Assembly: GCA_900769785.1 (NCBI GenBank)
Contig: CAAGHV010000224.1
Coordinates: 1 to 17,328 of the forward strand
DNA: 17,328 nucleotides
From: Bacteroidales bacterium
GTDB taxonomy: Bacteria; Bacteroidota; Bacteroidia; Bacteroidales; P3
Reading direction: 5' to 3'
Positions within the stretch are counted from its first letter, which is position 1. Each line of letters begins with the position of its first letter. Shown piece after piece: positions 1 through 6,972 of the stretch. The position numbers were made by a program, and so were the translations under genes. The notes under the pieces are model-generated. The model had not been told where the DNA came from, searched no databases, and was given only the letters and a program-made list of their open reading frames with translations.

Positions 1-230
1 AAAACTCCCTCGTGATGTAATTTTTATATACACGGTTGCAACTTTCGGCCTAATAAAGTATGTTTTTTACCCCAAAATTCACTCCCTTTTTTCCATCAAC
101 TAAACTACAAGTATTTATTTGTTTATGCATAAATATATACTGCTGAATATAAGTAATATATCGAAAGGAGAAAGATTTTTTTTGTGCAAAACGCTGCAAT
201 ATCTATTATAAATGCCAAAAAAAAAGTAAT
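1..230. other. AT-rich gene-free stretch upstream of yebC
   Basis: No reading frame with coding character, RNA gene, or clear hairpin was recognised here. The stretch is AT-rich with several homopolymer runs. It may hold the 3' flank of a gene that lies outside the window. The only regulatory signal I can propose upstream of yebC lies just after it, at 231-260. Confidence 0.5.
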
Positions 231-260
231 TTTGAAAATCCTTTCAGATAAACATATTTG
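231..260 (+). promoter_or_regulatory. Possible Bacteroidota-type promoter of yebC
   Basis: TTTG at 231-234 is followed 18 nt later by CATATTTG at 253-260. This is one mismatch from the Bacteroidota -7 element TAnnTTTG. Transcription would begin near 267, leaving an A-rich leader of about 54 nt before the yebC ATG. The spacing is slightly short and the -7 box imperfect, so this is tentative. Confidence 0.35.
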
Positions 261-320
261 TTGTAATATGCTGAATAAAAGGATATAATATTAATATTAC
301 AAACTAAAAAACATCAATAT

Positions 321-1061
321 ATGTCAGGACATAATAAATGGTCTAAAATAAAAAGACAAAAAGGAGCAGCCGATGCTAAACGCTCAAAAGCATTCTCGAG
401 AATATTAAAAGAAGTAACAGTAGCCGTAAAAGAAAGTGGTCCCGATCCTGATGGCAACCCACGTTTGCGTTTGCTTATGCAAAATGCCAAGGGTGTGAAT
501 ATGCCTAAAGATACCCTTATGCGTGCTATATCCAAGGCTAGTGACAAAGATGCCGCCGCTTTGCAAGAGCTTACTTTCGAATGCTATGCTCCTCATGGTA
601 TTGCTATATTCATCGAATGTTTGACCGACAACAATATGCGTTCCGTTGCCAACGTTCGCTCTATAATGAACAAGTTTGGTGGTACGCTTGGAACCAACGG
701 TTCGCTTGGTTTCATATTCGATCGCAAAGGTGTGTTTGTTCTTCCCAAGAAAGCCGATATGGACTTGGAAATGCTTGAAATGGAACTTATCGACGCAGGT
801 TTGGAAGAAATGGAAGTAGATGAAGAATACATCACTCTATACACCGCAATGGAAGACTTTGGTGCTATGGTGAAGAAGTTGGAAGACATGAAGCTGGAAG
901 TAGAAAATGCCGAACTTCAACGTATTCCAAATACCACCAAGGCTTTGGACGAAGAATCGATGCGTAAGGTATTGAAGATAGTAGATCTTTTGGAAGAAGA
1001 CGATGATGTACAAGCTGTATATCACGATATGGAAATTCCTGAAGACTTCGACGCTGAATAA
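321..1061 (+). CDS. yebC: YebC/PmpR family regulatory / translation-associated protein
   Basis: A 246-residue protein of the YebC/PmpR family, close to the usual 240-250 residues. The N-terminus MSGHNKWSKIKRQKGAADAK is the family hallmark. It is followed by the conserved NPRLRLLMQNAKGVNMPKD block (about residues 46-64), the CYAPHGIAIFIECLTDN segment and a GTLGTNGSLGFIFDRKG segment. Family members were described as DNA-binding regulators (PmpR). Some later work links YebC proteins to relieving ribosome stalling during translation, so the cellular role of this copy is not settled by sequence. The protein is cytoplasmic with no signal peptide. It starts at the ATG that gives the canonical N-terminus. 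It appears to be monocistronic: a possible promoter lies upstream and a strong hairpin terminator follows the stop codon. Confidence 0.95.
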   Translation: MSGHNKWSKIKRQKGAADAKRSKAFSRILKEVTVAVKESGPDPDGNPRLRLLMQNAKGVNMPKDTLMRAISKASDKDAAALQELTFECYAPHGIAIFIECLTDNNMRSVANVRSIMNKFGGTLGTNGSLGFIFDRKGVFVLPKKADMDLEMLEMELIDAGLEEMEVDEEYITLYTAMEDFGAMVKKLEDMKLEVENAELQRIPNTTKALDEESMRKVLKIVDLLEEDDDVQAVYHDMEIPEDFDAE

Positions 1062-1084
1062 CAATTTCATTTACACAATAATAT

Positions 1085-1132
1085 AATAGTAGGCAACAAA
1101 AACAAACACGTGTTGCCTACTATTTTGCATTT
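1085..1132 (+). terminator. Rho-independent terminator after yebC
   Basis: A perfect 14-bp inverted repeat (1085-1098 with 1111-1124, core AGGCAACA/TGTTGCCT) encloses a 12-nt loop and runs into a T-rich tail. It starts about 24 nt after the yebC stop, so it separates yebC from rsmI. Confidence 0.8.
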
Positions 1133-1165
1133 TTCACTCTCTGTAAAATTAAGGAACAATAAACT

Positions 1166-1840
1166 ATGGCAAAATTATATTTGGTACCTACTCCGGTAGG
1201 CAATTTGGCGGACATGACCTATCGTGCAGTGTCGGTGCTGCAAAGCGTGGATTTGATATTGGCCGAAGATACTCGCACCTCCAAAACCCTGCTGCAACAC
1301 TATCAGATAAACACCCCCATGCAGTCGAACCACAAATACAACGAACATCAGAAGCTGGGGCAGATAATAGACCGCCTACACGCCGGCGAAAACATTGCCG
1401 TAATAACCGATGCCGGCACTCCGGGCATATCCGACCCGGGATTCCTCGTCGTAAGAGAGTGCGTAAAAGAAGGTATAGAAGTGGAAACCCTGCCCGGAGC
1501 CACAGCCTTTGTACCCGCGTTGGTCAACTCGGGTTTGCCTTGCGACCGCTTTGTGTTCGAGGGCTTTCTACCACAAAAGAAGGGCCGACAAACCAAACTC
1601 AACTCGTTGGCGGACTGCAAATATACCATGGTGTTTTACGAATCGCCGTTCCGATTGGTAAAAACCTTGGAACAGCTTGCCGAGGTGTTGGGGGCCGAGA
1701 GAAGGGCAGCCGTATGCCGCGAGATAACCAAGCTGCACGAAGAAACGCAGCGTGGAACCCTTGCCGAACTTTCGCAACACTATACCGAAAAGGGTGTGAA
1801 AGGCGAGATAGTAATAATAGTGGCCGGCACGGAGGAATAA
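1166..1840 (+). CDS. rsmI: 16S rRNA (cytidine(1402)-2'-O)-methyltransferase
   Basis: RsmI, of the tetrapyrrole-methylase fold. The family uses S-adenosylmethionine to 2'-O-methylate C1402 of 16S rRNA in the ribosomal P site. Visible signatures are LYLVPTPVGNLADMTYRAV (residues 4-22), AEDTRTSKTLL (33-43) and the SAM-site loop TDAGTPGISDPG (81-92). At 224 residues it is shorter than the roughly 280-residue Escherichia coli enzyme. It seems to lack the C-terminal extension, and such short forms occur in Bacteroidota. The ATG at 1166 puts the family N-terminus in the usual place. The CAT-like gene begins 3 nt after the stop, so the two are probably cotranscribed. Both are visibly richer in G+C than yebC or the envelope genes further on. 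Confidence 0.93.
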   Translation: MAKLYLVPTPVGNLADMTYRAVSVLQSVDLILAEDTRTSKTLLQHYQINTPMQSNHKYNEHQKLGQIIDRLHAGENIAVITDAGTPGISDPGFLVVRECVKEGIEVETLPGATAFVPALVNSGLPCDRFVFEGFLPQKKGRQTKLNSLADCKYTMVFYESPFRLVKTLEQLAEVLGAERRAAVCREITKLHEETQRGTLAELSQHYTEKGVKGEIVIIVAGTEE

Positions 1841-1843
1841 ACG

Positions 1844-2467
1844 ATGAAAACCGAAGTAAACCCACACGATACCACAAGAGCCGAAGCCTTTGACTTGTGG
1901 ATGACCTCGCCAATGCCCATGGTGACGCTGACCAAGACTTTCGACATCACCACGCTGATGAAAGCCTCCAAACGCTGGGGCATTAAGCTGAACACCCTCC
2001 TATGCTGGTGTATAGGCAAGGCAGCCACACAGGTAGATGAGTTCTACCTCCTGCCCGAGCAAGGCCGGCTGTTCCGCTTCGACAGCATAGCCATCAACGT
2101 AATAGTACGCAACTGCAAAGGCGGTATCAACTCGTGCGACATTCCTTTTACACCAATACTTAACGATTTCAACCAAAGCTACCTTGGGCTTACACGCCAA
2201 TGTGCCACCGAGTGCAAAAGCTCGTTCCTGGACCAATACATGATTGTAGGCACCTCGGCAGTGGTGCAGACCGAGCTGGACAGCATTGTAAACCAATACA
2301 CCGACAAGTTTGCCAACCCCATGCTGATGTGGGGAAAATACCGCCGCCGGTGGCTACGCACCACCCTGCCCATATCCCTACAGTTCCACCACGTACAGAT
2401 GGACGGCGGCGAAGCAGCTGCATTCCTCGATATCCTACAGAAAGAAATAAAACAGATAAAGGGGTAA
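1844..2467 (+). CDS. Chloramphenicol-acetyltransferase-like (CatA-like) O-acetyltransferase
   Basis: A 207-residue protein with the CAT fold signature. The C-terminal active-site motif HHVQMDGGEAAAFL (from about residue 182) matches the HHxxxDG motif that carries the catalytic histidine and the structural aspartate. It is preceded by PMLMWGKY and LPISLQF, as in CAT enzymes. The N-terminal half has the family-like TFDITTL segment. CAT enzymes transfer acetyl from acetyl-CoA to a hydroxyl of the substrate, classically chloramphenicol. Many chromosomal Bacteroidota homologues have no shown resistance activity, so the substrate here is unknown. There is no signal peptide. It follows rsmI by 3 nt and probably shares its transcript. 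The neighbourhood does not look like a mobile resistance locus. Confidence 0.8.
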   Translation: MKTEVNPHDTTRAEAFDLWMTSPMPMVTLTKTFDITTLMKASKRWGIKLNTLLCWCIGKAATQVDEFYLLPEQGRLFRFDSIAINVIVRNCKGGINSCDIPFTPILNDFNQSYLGLTRQCATECKSSFLDQYMIVGTSAVVQTELDSIVNQYTDKFANPMLMWGKYRRRWLRTTLPISLQFHHVQMDGGEAAAFLDILQKEIKQIKG

Positions 2468-2522
2468 AACTAAAGGAAAACTTGGTAATTGGAGGATTGG
2501 ATAAATCCAATATATGCTTTGC

Positions 2523-2632
2523 CATTCGTAACCCGCCGGTTTACGACTCATAAGTGCCATAGTTATGACCCAAAGCTCCCATACTTTTGACCCCTAACCA
2601 TGGCACTTACGATGGCAAAACCACATGGTTAC
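2523..2632. repeat. Intergenic array A of 22-bp-period units with inverted symmetry
   Basis: GAC or GAT anchors recur at 2545, 2567, 2589 and 2611, exactly 22 bp apart. Each is preceded by a TTAC, TTAT or TTTT tetranucleotide, and related CCAT and GGC elements fall inside the units. The same stretch contains inverted repeats: 2551-2564 pairs with 2596-2609 (13 of 14 positions), and 2518-2531 with 2606-2619 apart from one extra base. The units are diverged, about half identical by eye. The array begins about 55 bp after the CAT-like gene. It could fold as RNA, but it has no T-tract of a simple terminator. Confidence 0.55.
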
Positions 2633-2730
2633 AAATCACAAATATAAGAGTCAACTTTTTTCGGCATAAGACAAATTGCAAGTTGAGCTATTTCTAATGA
2701 CCGATTTGGGATAAAAACGAATAATATTTC

Positions 2731-2891
2731 CTTATTGAGAACTACAACTGTTTTTTCTGAGGCGGTGAATTCGATTTTCTGAGAAAAGTTTTTGTTGCAA
2801 CGCCGTTGCACCTATATCGCAACGCCGTTGCGAAAATCATCCTTCCCACAAAAACAAAATCTTCTTCTCAGTTAATTCACTTGTTGTTCTC
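2731..2891. repeat. Intergenic array B: mirrored 22-bp-period units around two palindromes
   Basis: At the centre, the near-palindrome GCAACGCCGTTGC occurs twice (2797-2809 and 2819-2831), 22 bp apart. To the left, TTTTCTGAG occurs at 2753 and 2775, also 22 bp apart, and a weaker copy starts at 2731. To the right, reading the opposite strand, GAGAA begins at 2891 and again 22 bp further on. GAGAACTACAACTG (2737-2750) is mirrored by CACTTGTTGTTCTC (2878-2891), 12 of 14 positions on inversion, and CTGAG (2757-2761) by CTCAG (2867-2871). About seven units make an inverted array centred near 2814. No gene overlaps it. Confidence 0.65.
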
Positions 2892-2924
2892 CGTTTAGCT
2901 GGGTTTTAGTTTAGAGGGAAAGCA

Positions 2925-2951
2925 GTTTTGGGAAACATTCTTTCCCAAAAC
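2925..2951. terminator. Perfect 11-bp hairpin, possible terminator of the minus-strand operon
   Basis: GTTTTGGGAAA (2925-2935) and its exact complement (2941-2951) flank a 5-nt loop. It lies about 70 nt beyond the stop of the last minus-strand gene (3022), a fitting place for a terminator. Neither side has a strong T-run, so it may instead be the edge of the neighbouring repeat region. Confidence 0.35.
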
Positions 2952-3021
2952 CATCTTCAGTGTAAACCGAAAAGTGTTTTAAGCTATATTGGATAGTAAT
3001 ATAAGGGCGTTTGATGTTTTT

Positions 3022-3585
3022 TTACTTTCCATAAACAAATTGGTCGTATTGATTTTCGGGATAGGAATAAAACTCATAATATTTGCATCGGTAACGTTGC
3101 CAATATTCTATGTCTTTTGTGTTCCATATCTTTTTTATTGTGCTATAAAATTTCTCGGAGTTTTTCTTCTCTATTTCTATTGCCAATTCCCAAGGTAATT
3201 CCCATTCATTAGTCCAAATAGGCCACATCAATACGTGTTCTATAACATCAAGGCTGTCGTCGGTGGCATATTGAGCAGCCAACCAATACAAATTTATATG
3301 ATTACAATCATCTTCGGGATATAATTCGAGAATGCGAAAAAGGTCAAAATCTTTTTCATTGGTAGGCAACAATGGTTGCACCATTCCTGCAGAAAGTTTT
3401 CCACCCGATTTTAAATATTCCTCTGCTTCCAATAATTTGCTAAAATACTCGCAGTTTATGGTTATAATTTCCCATTCTTCATTTGTAAGATGTTCTTTTC
3501 TATCAATAGTGCAATCGGCTGTTTTGCCATTATTACAACTACTTAATACGGATAACATCATACTTATTATCAATATCTTCTTCAT
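3022..3585 (-). CDS. Hypothetical lipoprotein
   Basis: I do not recognise a family. The 187-residue protein begins with a lipoprotein signal: a positively charged start, a short hydrophobic stretch and the lipobox LSSC with C17 as the predicted lipidated residue, followed by CNNGK. The mature part is acidic and rich in Trp, Tyr and Glu (for example LPWELAIEIEKKNSEKF), with no catalytic motif I can name. It is likely exported and anchored in the inner or outer membrane. It begins 13 nt after the stop of the upstream secreted-protein gene and is the last gene of the minus-strand run. Both genes start with MKKILII, encoded by nearly identical DNA. The mature parts share only a weak LTxEQW/LTNEEW-like element, so any common origin is uncertain. 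Confidence 0.75.
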   Translation of the reverse strand: MKKILIISMMLSVLSSCNNGKTADCTIDRKEHLTNEEWEIITINCEYFSKLLEAEEYLKSGGKLSAGMVQPLLPTNEKDFDLFRILELYPEDDCNHINLYWLAAQYATDDSLDVIEHVLMWPIWTNEWELPWELAIEIEKKNSEKFYSTIKKIWNTKDIEYWQRYRCKYYEFYSYPENQYDQFVYGK

Positions 3586-3598
3586 AGTGTGTAGAAAA

Positions 3599-4540
3599 TT
3601 AGTGTTTCATTTGTTTTGAGGGATTTTCTAATAAATCAATTAGATACTGCCATAGTCCTACTCTGTCTTTATGAGAGTAATATGAACGATAAGAGGAATC
3701 GTGGCGATATTCATACCAATAGCGATTTCCATCAATAACAGTACCTCTTTCTTTCCAAGGAAGAGAGTCGATGGCAGAAGCCTTATTCATAATTTCGTGC
3801 CATTGTTCGGATGTAAGTTGCTGTTTGTTGTACTTATTTTGTACATTGAGAAATGATTTCAAACAGGAATATTCTTGATCTACAGAGCGGCACACGGCTA
3901 TAGGTTGCCCATTGTGCTTATAAACGCGTATTATTGTTTTGCTGCCATGGGGCAGATGAGTAACCGTGAGCCTCAGCACAGTATCATTTTGGCTATGCCA
4001 AAGGTTGGGTTCATCAACATCTTGAAAAAGTGCGGTATAGGTTTTGCAATGTCGCCAAGTCCACTCGGCATGAGGATATAAATATTGCTTATAGTTGGTT
4101 TCCCAACCTGAGTTCAATTCGTCGTAAGTGCCACTTTGCAAAGGCATGTAAAAATCCGAAGTGTCGGGCGGAGCAATTGTAAAGTCGTGAGGCAATCCCA
4201 ACGCATGCTCGAGTTGCACTATGGGGAAATACAAATGTTCCATATCATCGTTCCAATAAAGGCGACGAAAGATGGTCAAAGCACTGTCGACGCCGTAAGG
4301 GAATAGTAAAGTTCGTGGTAATGAATCGTTTTCATTGAAAGGATGATATGACTCGTAAGGCGTGTATTCTCCACCGTTATAATAAATGAAATCCGAATAA
4401 TAAATCTCGGCACTGTCTATGGCTGTTTTGGCCTCTTGCAGTCTCTCCATAAAATAAGCATGTACGATGCTGTCGTTTTGTGCCAATGTATGTGTAGCAA
4501 TGTTTACCAACGCCACGCATATAATCAGTATCTTCTTCAT
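3599..4540 (-). CDS. Hypothetical secreted protein
   Basis: No family recognised. It has 313 residues. The N-terminus MKKILIICVALVNIATHTLA is a typical Sec signal peptide with cleavage likely before QNDS. The mature protein is rich in Tyr, Trp and His, with several YHP, YPH and SYRSYYSH stretches, and shows no membrane segment or known catalytic signature. It is therefore probably periplasmic or surface-exposed. It starts 27 nt after the stop of the radical SAM gene and is followed after 13 nt by the lipoprotein gene, so the two exported unknowns look like the 3' part of one operon. Base composition is more AT-rich than in the radical SAM gene just upstream. This may mean the two genes joined the operon later. 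Confidence 0.75.
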   Translation of the reverse strand: MKKILIICVALVNIATHTLAQNDSIVHAYFMERLQEAKTAIDSAEIYYSDFIYYNGGEYTPYESYHPFNENDSLPRTLLFPYGVDSALTIFRRLYWNDDMEHLYFPIVQLEHALGLPHDFTIAPPDTSDFYMPLQSGTYDELNSGWETNYKQYLYPHAEWTWRHCKTYTALFQDVDEPNLWHSQNDTVLRLTVTHLPHGSKTIIRVYKHNGQPIAVCRSVDQEYSCLKSFLNVQNKYNKQQLTSEQWHEIMNKASAIDSLPWKERGTVIDGNRYWYEYRHDSSYRSYYSHKDRVGLWQYLIDLLENPSKQMKH

Positions 4541-4567
4541 AGCTTACGGAGTTTATTGTTTTGTTCA

Positions 4568-5536
4568 CTACATACCTTTTTCTTCGTACATTTTTCCCTG
4601 CCAGGTGTCGCGTTGCTTCATTCGGTTTTCTACCAGCACGGGAATCTTTTCATTGCGTATCAGCCCCCATGCCGAGGTTACTTGGTAGCGAGGAGGCACC
4701 TCGCCGGCAAAGCGTTCCACCACTATGTCGGGGCGTAGGCGTTCGAGGAAGTCGATAACGAAATCGATGTAGTCGTCGAGTTCGAAGAATGAATACTTGT
4801 CGGGGTGCAAGGCGTAGTCCTTTTCCATAAGCGAGCCTTTGAGTATCTGCAACTGATGGAATTTTAGCGAGTGTAGCGGCAGGCCGGAGAGCGTATGGGC
4901 TTGAGCCAACATCTCGTCGCGGCTTTCGCCCGGCAGGCCGAATATCAGGTGTCCGCCCACATGCAAGCCACGTTCGGCGGTAGCCTTTATAGCCTCGACG
5001 GTGGTTTGGAAGTCGTGCCCACGATTGATAGTCTTCAGTGTTTTGTCGTAGCAGCTTTCTATGCCGTATTCCACCGTTATGTAGTAGTCTTTGGACAGCT
5101 GTTGCAGATAGTCTAGTTTTTCGGAGTCTATGCAGTCGGGGCGTGTGCCTATCACCAAGCCAATCACTTTTGGGTGCGAGAGGGCTTCGGAGTATAGTTG
5201 CTTCATCATGTCCAGCGGGCCGTAGGTGTTGGAGTAGGCTTGGAAGTAAGCCAAGTATTCGCACGACTTTTTGTATCTCCATTCGTGGAACTCTATACCC
5301 TCGTCGAGTTGTTGTGTTATGCTTTTGGAGGGTTGGCAATAAGAGGGGTTGAAAGCGTCGTTGTTGCAAAAGGTGCAACCGCCGATGCTCTTGCTGCCAT
5401 CGCGGTTGGGGCAGGTAAATCCGGCATCGATAGATAGCTTTTGCACTCGGCCTCCGAAGTGTTTTTTGAAATAGTTGGAGTAGGCGTTGTAGCGACGTTC
5501 GTGCCCCCAAGGGTAAATGGTTTCGTTATTGTTCAT
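4568..5536 (-). CDS. Radical SAM protein of the YhcC / TIGR01212 family
   Basis: A 322-residue radical SAM protein. The iron-sulfur cysteines are C42, C54 and C57 in FTCPNRDGSKSIGGCTFCNN, a Cx11CxxC spacing typical of the YhcC/TIGR01212 group rather than the common CxxxCxxC. Further family blocks are VIGTRPDCIDSEKLDYL, the YITVEYGIES strand, NRGHDFQTT and HLIFGLPGESRDEM. Proteins of this family bind a [4Fe-4S] cluster and cleave S-adenosylmethionine. A specific substrate is not established, although a relation to Elp3-like enzymes has been noted. It is cytoplasmic. The start overlaps the end of the upstream CCG-domain gene by 11 bp, which suggests translational coupling. It is visibly richer in G+C than the exported genes downstream. 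Confidence 0.9.
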   Translation of the reverse strand: MNNNETIYPWGHERRYNAYSNYFKKHFGGRVQKLSIDAGFTCPNRDGSKSIGGCTFCNNDAFNPSYCQPSKSITQQLDEGIEFHEWRYKKSCEYLAYFQAYSNTYGPLDMMKQLYSEALSHPKVIGLVIGTRPDCIDSEKLDYLQQLSKDYYITVEYGIESCYDKTLKTINRGHDFQTTVEAIKATAERGLHVGGHLIFGLPGESRDEMLAQAHTLSGLPLHSLKFHQLQILKGSLMEKDYALHPDKYSFFELDDYIDFVIDFLERLRPDIVVERFAGEVPPRYQVTSAWGLIRNEKIPVLVENRMKQRDTWQGKMYEEKGM

Positions 5537-6248
5537 TGCTTGCCAGTATGTCTACAATATGTTTGCACGTTATTGGCAGTTTTGCCTTGTTGATATACGA
5601 CTGTAGGTGCAACAGGCATCCCATATCGGTGGAGGTTATGTATTCGGCACCTTTGTCGATGGTATTTTGCACCTTGCGGCGTGCCAGCTCGGTGGATATG
5701 GGTTCGAAAGTGGAGGCAAATTGTTCGTTATATCCACAGCTCAGCAGTTCGTTGTCCAATTTTATAAGTTCCAATCCTTCTACATTGCTTAGCAGTGTGC
5801 GTGGTTCGGAGTATATATTGCCGTCGTTGAGGGTTGATATGTCGTCGATAAAAGCCACTTTATGTGGAAACGCAGCACCTGTCGATTGTATCTTCAGCAC
5901 ATTTACTATAAACTCTGTTATGTCGTATATCTTGTTGATGAATGGCAGATAGGTGTTGTGGAATGCCGAGTTGTGAAACAGATTGCTGTAGCAGTGTTTC
6001 ATATAAGTGGTGCATGAACTTGAACATCCCACAATATAGTCGGTTTTATCAAAGTGTCCCATAAACATTTCTGCCAATTGTTTGGCTGTTTCTTTGTCGC
6101 CTTCGTGGTAGGCAATGCGTCCGCAGCAGGTTTGTTCGGTAGGGTAGTTTACCTCCATTTTCAACTTCTTAAGCAGGTCTATGAGGTTGAAAGCCGTAGT
6201 AGCTGCAAACTGGTCAACGCAACATGGTATGAATACACTAACTTTCAT
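5526..6248 (-). CDS. LutA/YkgE-like (Fe-S)-binding CCG-domain protein with degenerate second domain
   Basis: A 240-residue protein matching the LutA/YkgE family in length and order (two CCG domains). The first domain is intact: C9/C10 in FIPCCVDQF, C41-C42-G in TCCGR, and GCSSSC (C75, C79). In the second domain the usual DSCH segment reads FIDDIS (about 134-138) and the usual CCGFGG segment reads SCGYNEQF (170-177), so two expected cysteines are missing. C171 and C211 (STDMGCLLHL) remain. Such proteins bind iron-sulfur clusters and take part in lactate utilisation (with LutB and LutC) or in heterodisulfide-reductase-like electron transfer. No lutB or lutC lies next to it, and the partner here is a radical SAM protein with an 11-bp overlap. 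The exact role is unknown. Confidence 0.82.
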   Translation of the reverse strand: MKVSVFIPCCVDQFAATTAFNLIDLLKKLKMEVNYPTEQTCCGRIAYHEGDKETAKQLAEMFMGHFDKTDYIVGCSSSCTTYMKHCYSNLFHNSAFHNTYLPFINKIYDITEFIVNVLKIQSTGAAFPHKVAFIDDISTLNDGNIYSEPRTLLSNVEGLELIKLDNELLSCGYNEQFASTFEPISTELARRKVQNTIDKGAEYITSTDMGCLLHLQSYINKAKLPITCKHIVDILASNEQ

Positions 6249-6277
6249 ATCGGTACAAGGTTGATAGATACTATATC

Positions 6278-6811
6278 TTACATGAATGTACTACGGATTT
6301 CTTTCTTCAAGAATTCCAGTGCCGAATCTACGGGGTTTTGCTTGGCAGTGTTTTCAAATATTATGCCTACAAGGTTGGAGATGTCGGTATCGGAGTTGAG
6401 TTTCACAGCCGACGAGTTGATTATTCCGATCATTTCTTCTTTGGCTTTCTTTATTCTGTTCCAAGCTTCGGTTGATACATATATTTGTTGCGAAAGGTTG
6501 TGTTCAAATTCGTCGCGTATATTTTTGGTCATTACGCCTTGTAGCACTTTTAGGTCCATGCCGGGGGTGTAGCAGCGTAGTATAAGGCTGTTGGGGGTTA
6601 TACGTTCAAGAAATAAGGCCAATCGTTCGTAGGCTTGTAGGCGTATGGGGTTTACCACTCTGAGGGTTTCCATCGATTCTATCTTTTTTAACTCTACCAA
6701 TGATTTTTTTTGTTCGTTCTCAACGAAGTGTTTTACGATGAAATAAACAATTACTCCCATCACTGCCGATGAAAGAATACATGCTGTAATAGTCCAAATT
6801 ATTGTTGCCAT
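6278..6811 (-). CDS. Conserved Bacteroidota membrane protein of unknown function
   Basis: A 177-residue protein with one N-terminal membrane segment (about residues 5-27, IWTITACILSS onward) followed by a charged helical region. The block RLQAYERLALFLERITP (about 57-73) resembles a Bacteroidota-restricted family of unknown function (I believe DUF7935). The rest is predicted soluble, probably facing the cytoplasm, since the N-terminus is short and the basic and acidic residues follow the helix. It is first in the minus-strand run. The next gene starts 29 nt after its stop, and a promoter-like -7 box lies about 85 nt upstream. No enzymatic motif is visible. The link to the Fe-S and radical SAM proteins is only by position. 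Confidence 0.75.
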   Translation of the reverse strand: MATIIWTITACILSSAVMGVIVYFIVKHFVENEQKKSLVELKKIESMETLRVVNPIRLQAYERLALFLERITPNSLILRCYTPGMDLKVLQGVMTKNIRDEFEHNLSQQIYVSTEAWNRIKKAKEEMIGIINSSAVKLNSDTDISNLVGIIFENTAKQNPVDSALEFLKKEIRSTFM

Positions 6812-6894
6812 AATAAAGTTTTTTTATTCGTTATTTATTTGTTTCTGTCTATATAACATTGCAATAGGCCAAAGTGGTTTGTGCAATGCTTGTG

Positions 6895-6902
6895 CAAAGT
6901 TA
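6895..6902 (-). promoter_or_regulatory. Promoter -7 box for the five-gene minus-strand run
   Basis: On the minus strand this reads TAACTTTG followed by C, a perfect TAnnTTTG box. Transcription would start near 6888, giving a leader of about 77 nt before the ATG at 6811. No good TTTG was found at the -33 position. Two direct copies of TTGTGCAA (6879-6886 and 6890-6897) and the inverted pair CATTGCA / TGCAATG (6857-6863, 6882-6888) overlap the start site and leader. They could bind a regulator or fold in the leader RNA. Confidence 0.5.
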
Positions 6903-6972
6903 CTATTTTTATAGGTGTTGCAGCCTGCCGATGTCGAAAAAATATCAACAGCAAATGTTTAGTTTCCAGTTG

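Noticed and set aside
1844..2467. Acquired chloramphenicol-resistance cassette
   Set aside because: No transposase, attachment site or terminal repeats flank it. It is tightly joined to rsmI and looks like a chromosomal gene.
2629..2811. 60-codon minus-strand frame between the CAT-like and lipoprotein genes
   Set aside because: It overlaps repeat array B and has no recognisable domain; the frame is probably accidental.
2989..3198. 69-codon plus-strand hydrophobic frame
   Set aside because: It is antisense to the lipoprotein gene 3'-end, and its hydrophobic look comes from the T-rich antisense strand.
4650..5510. Long minus-strand frame of 286 codons inside the radical SAM gene
   Set aside because: It lies in another frame of a well-recognised gene with intact motifs. 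The translation is rich in Arg, Pro and Leu, typical of a shadow in a G+C-richer gene.
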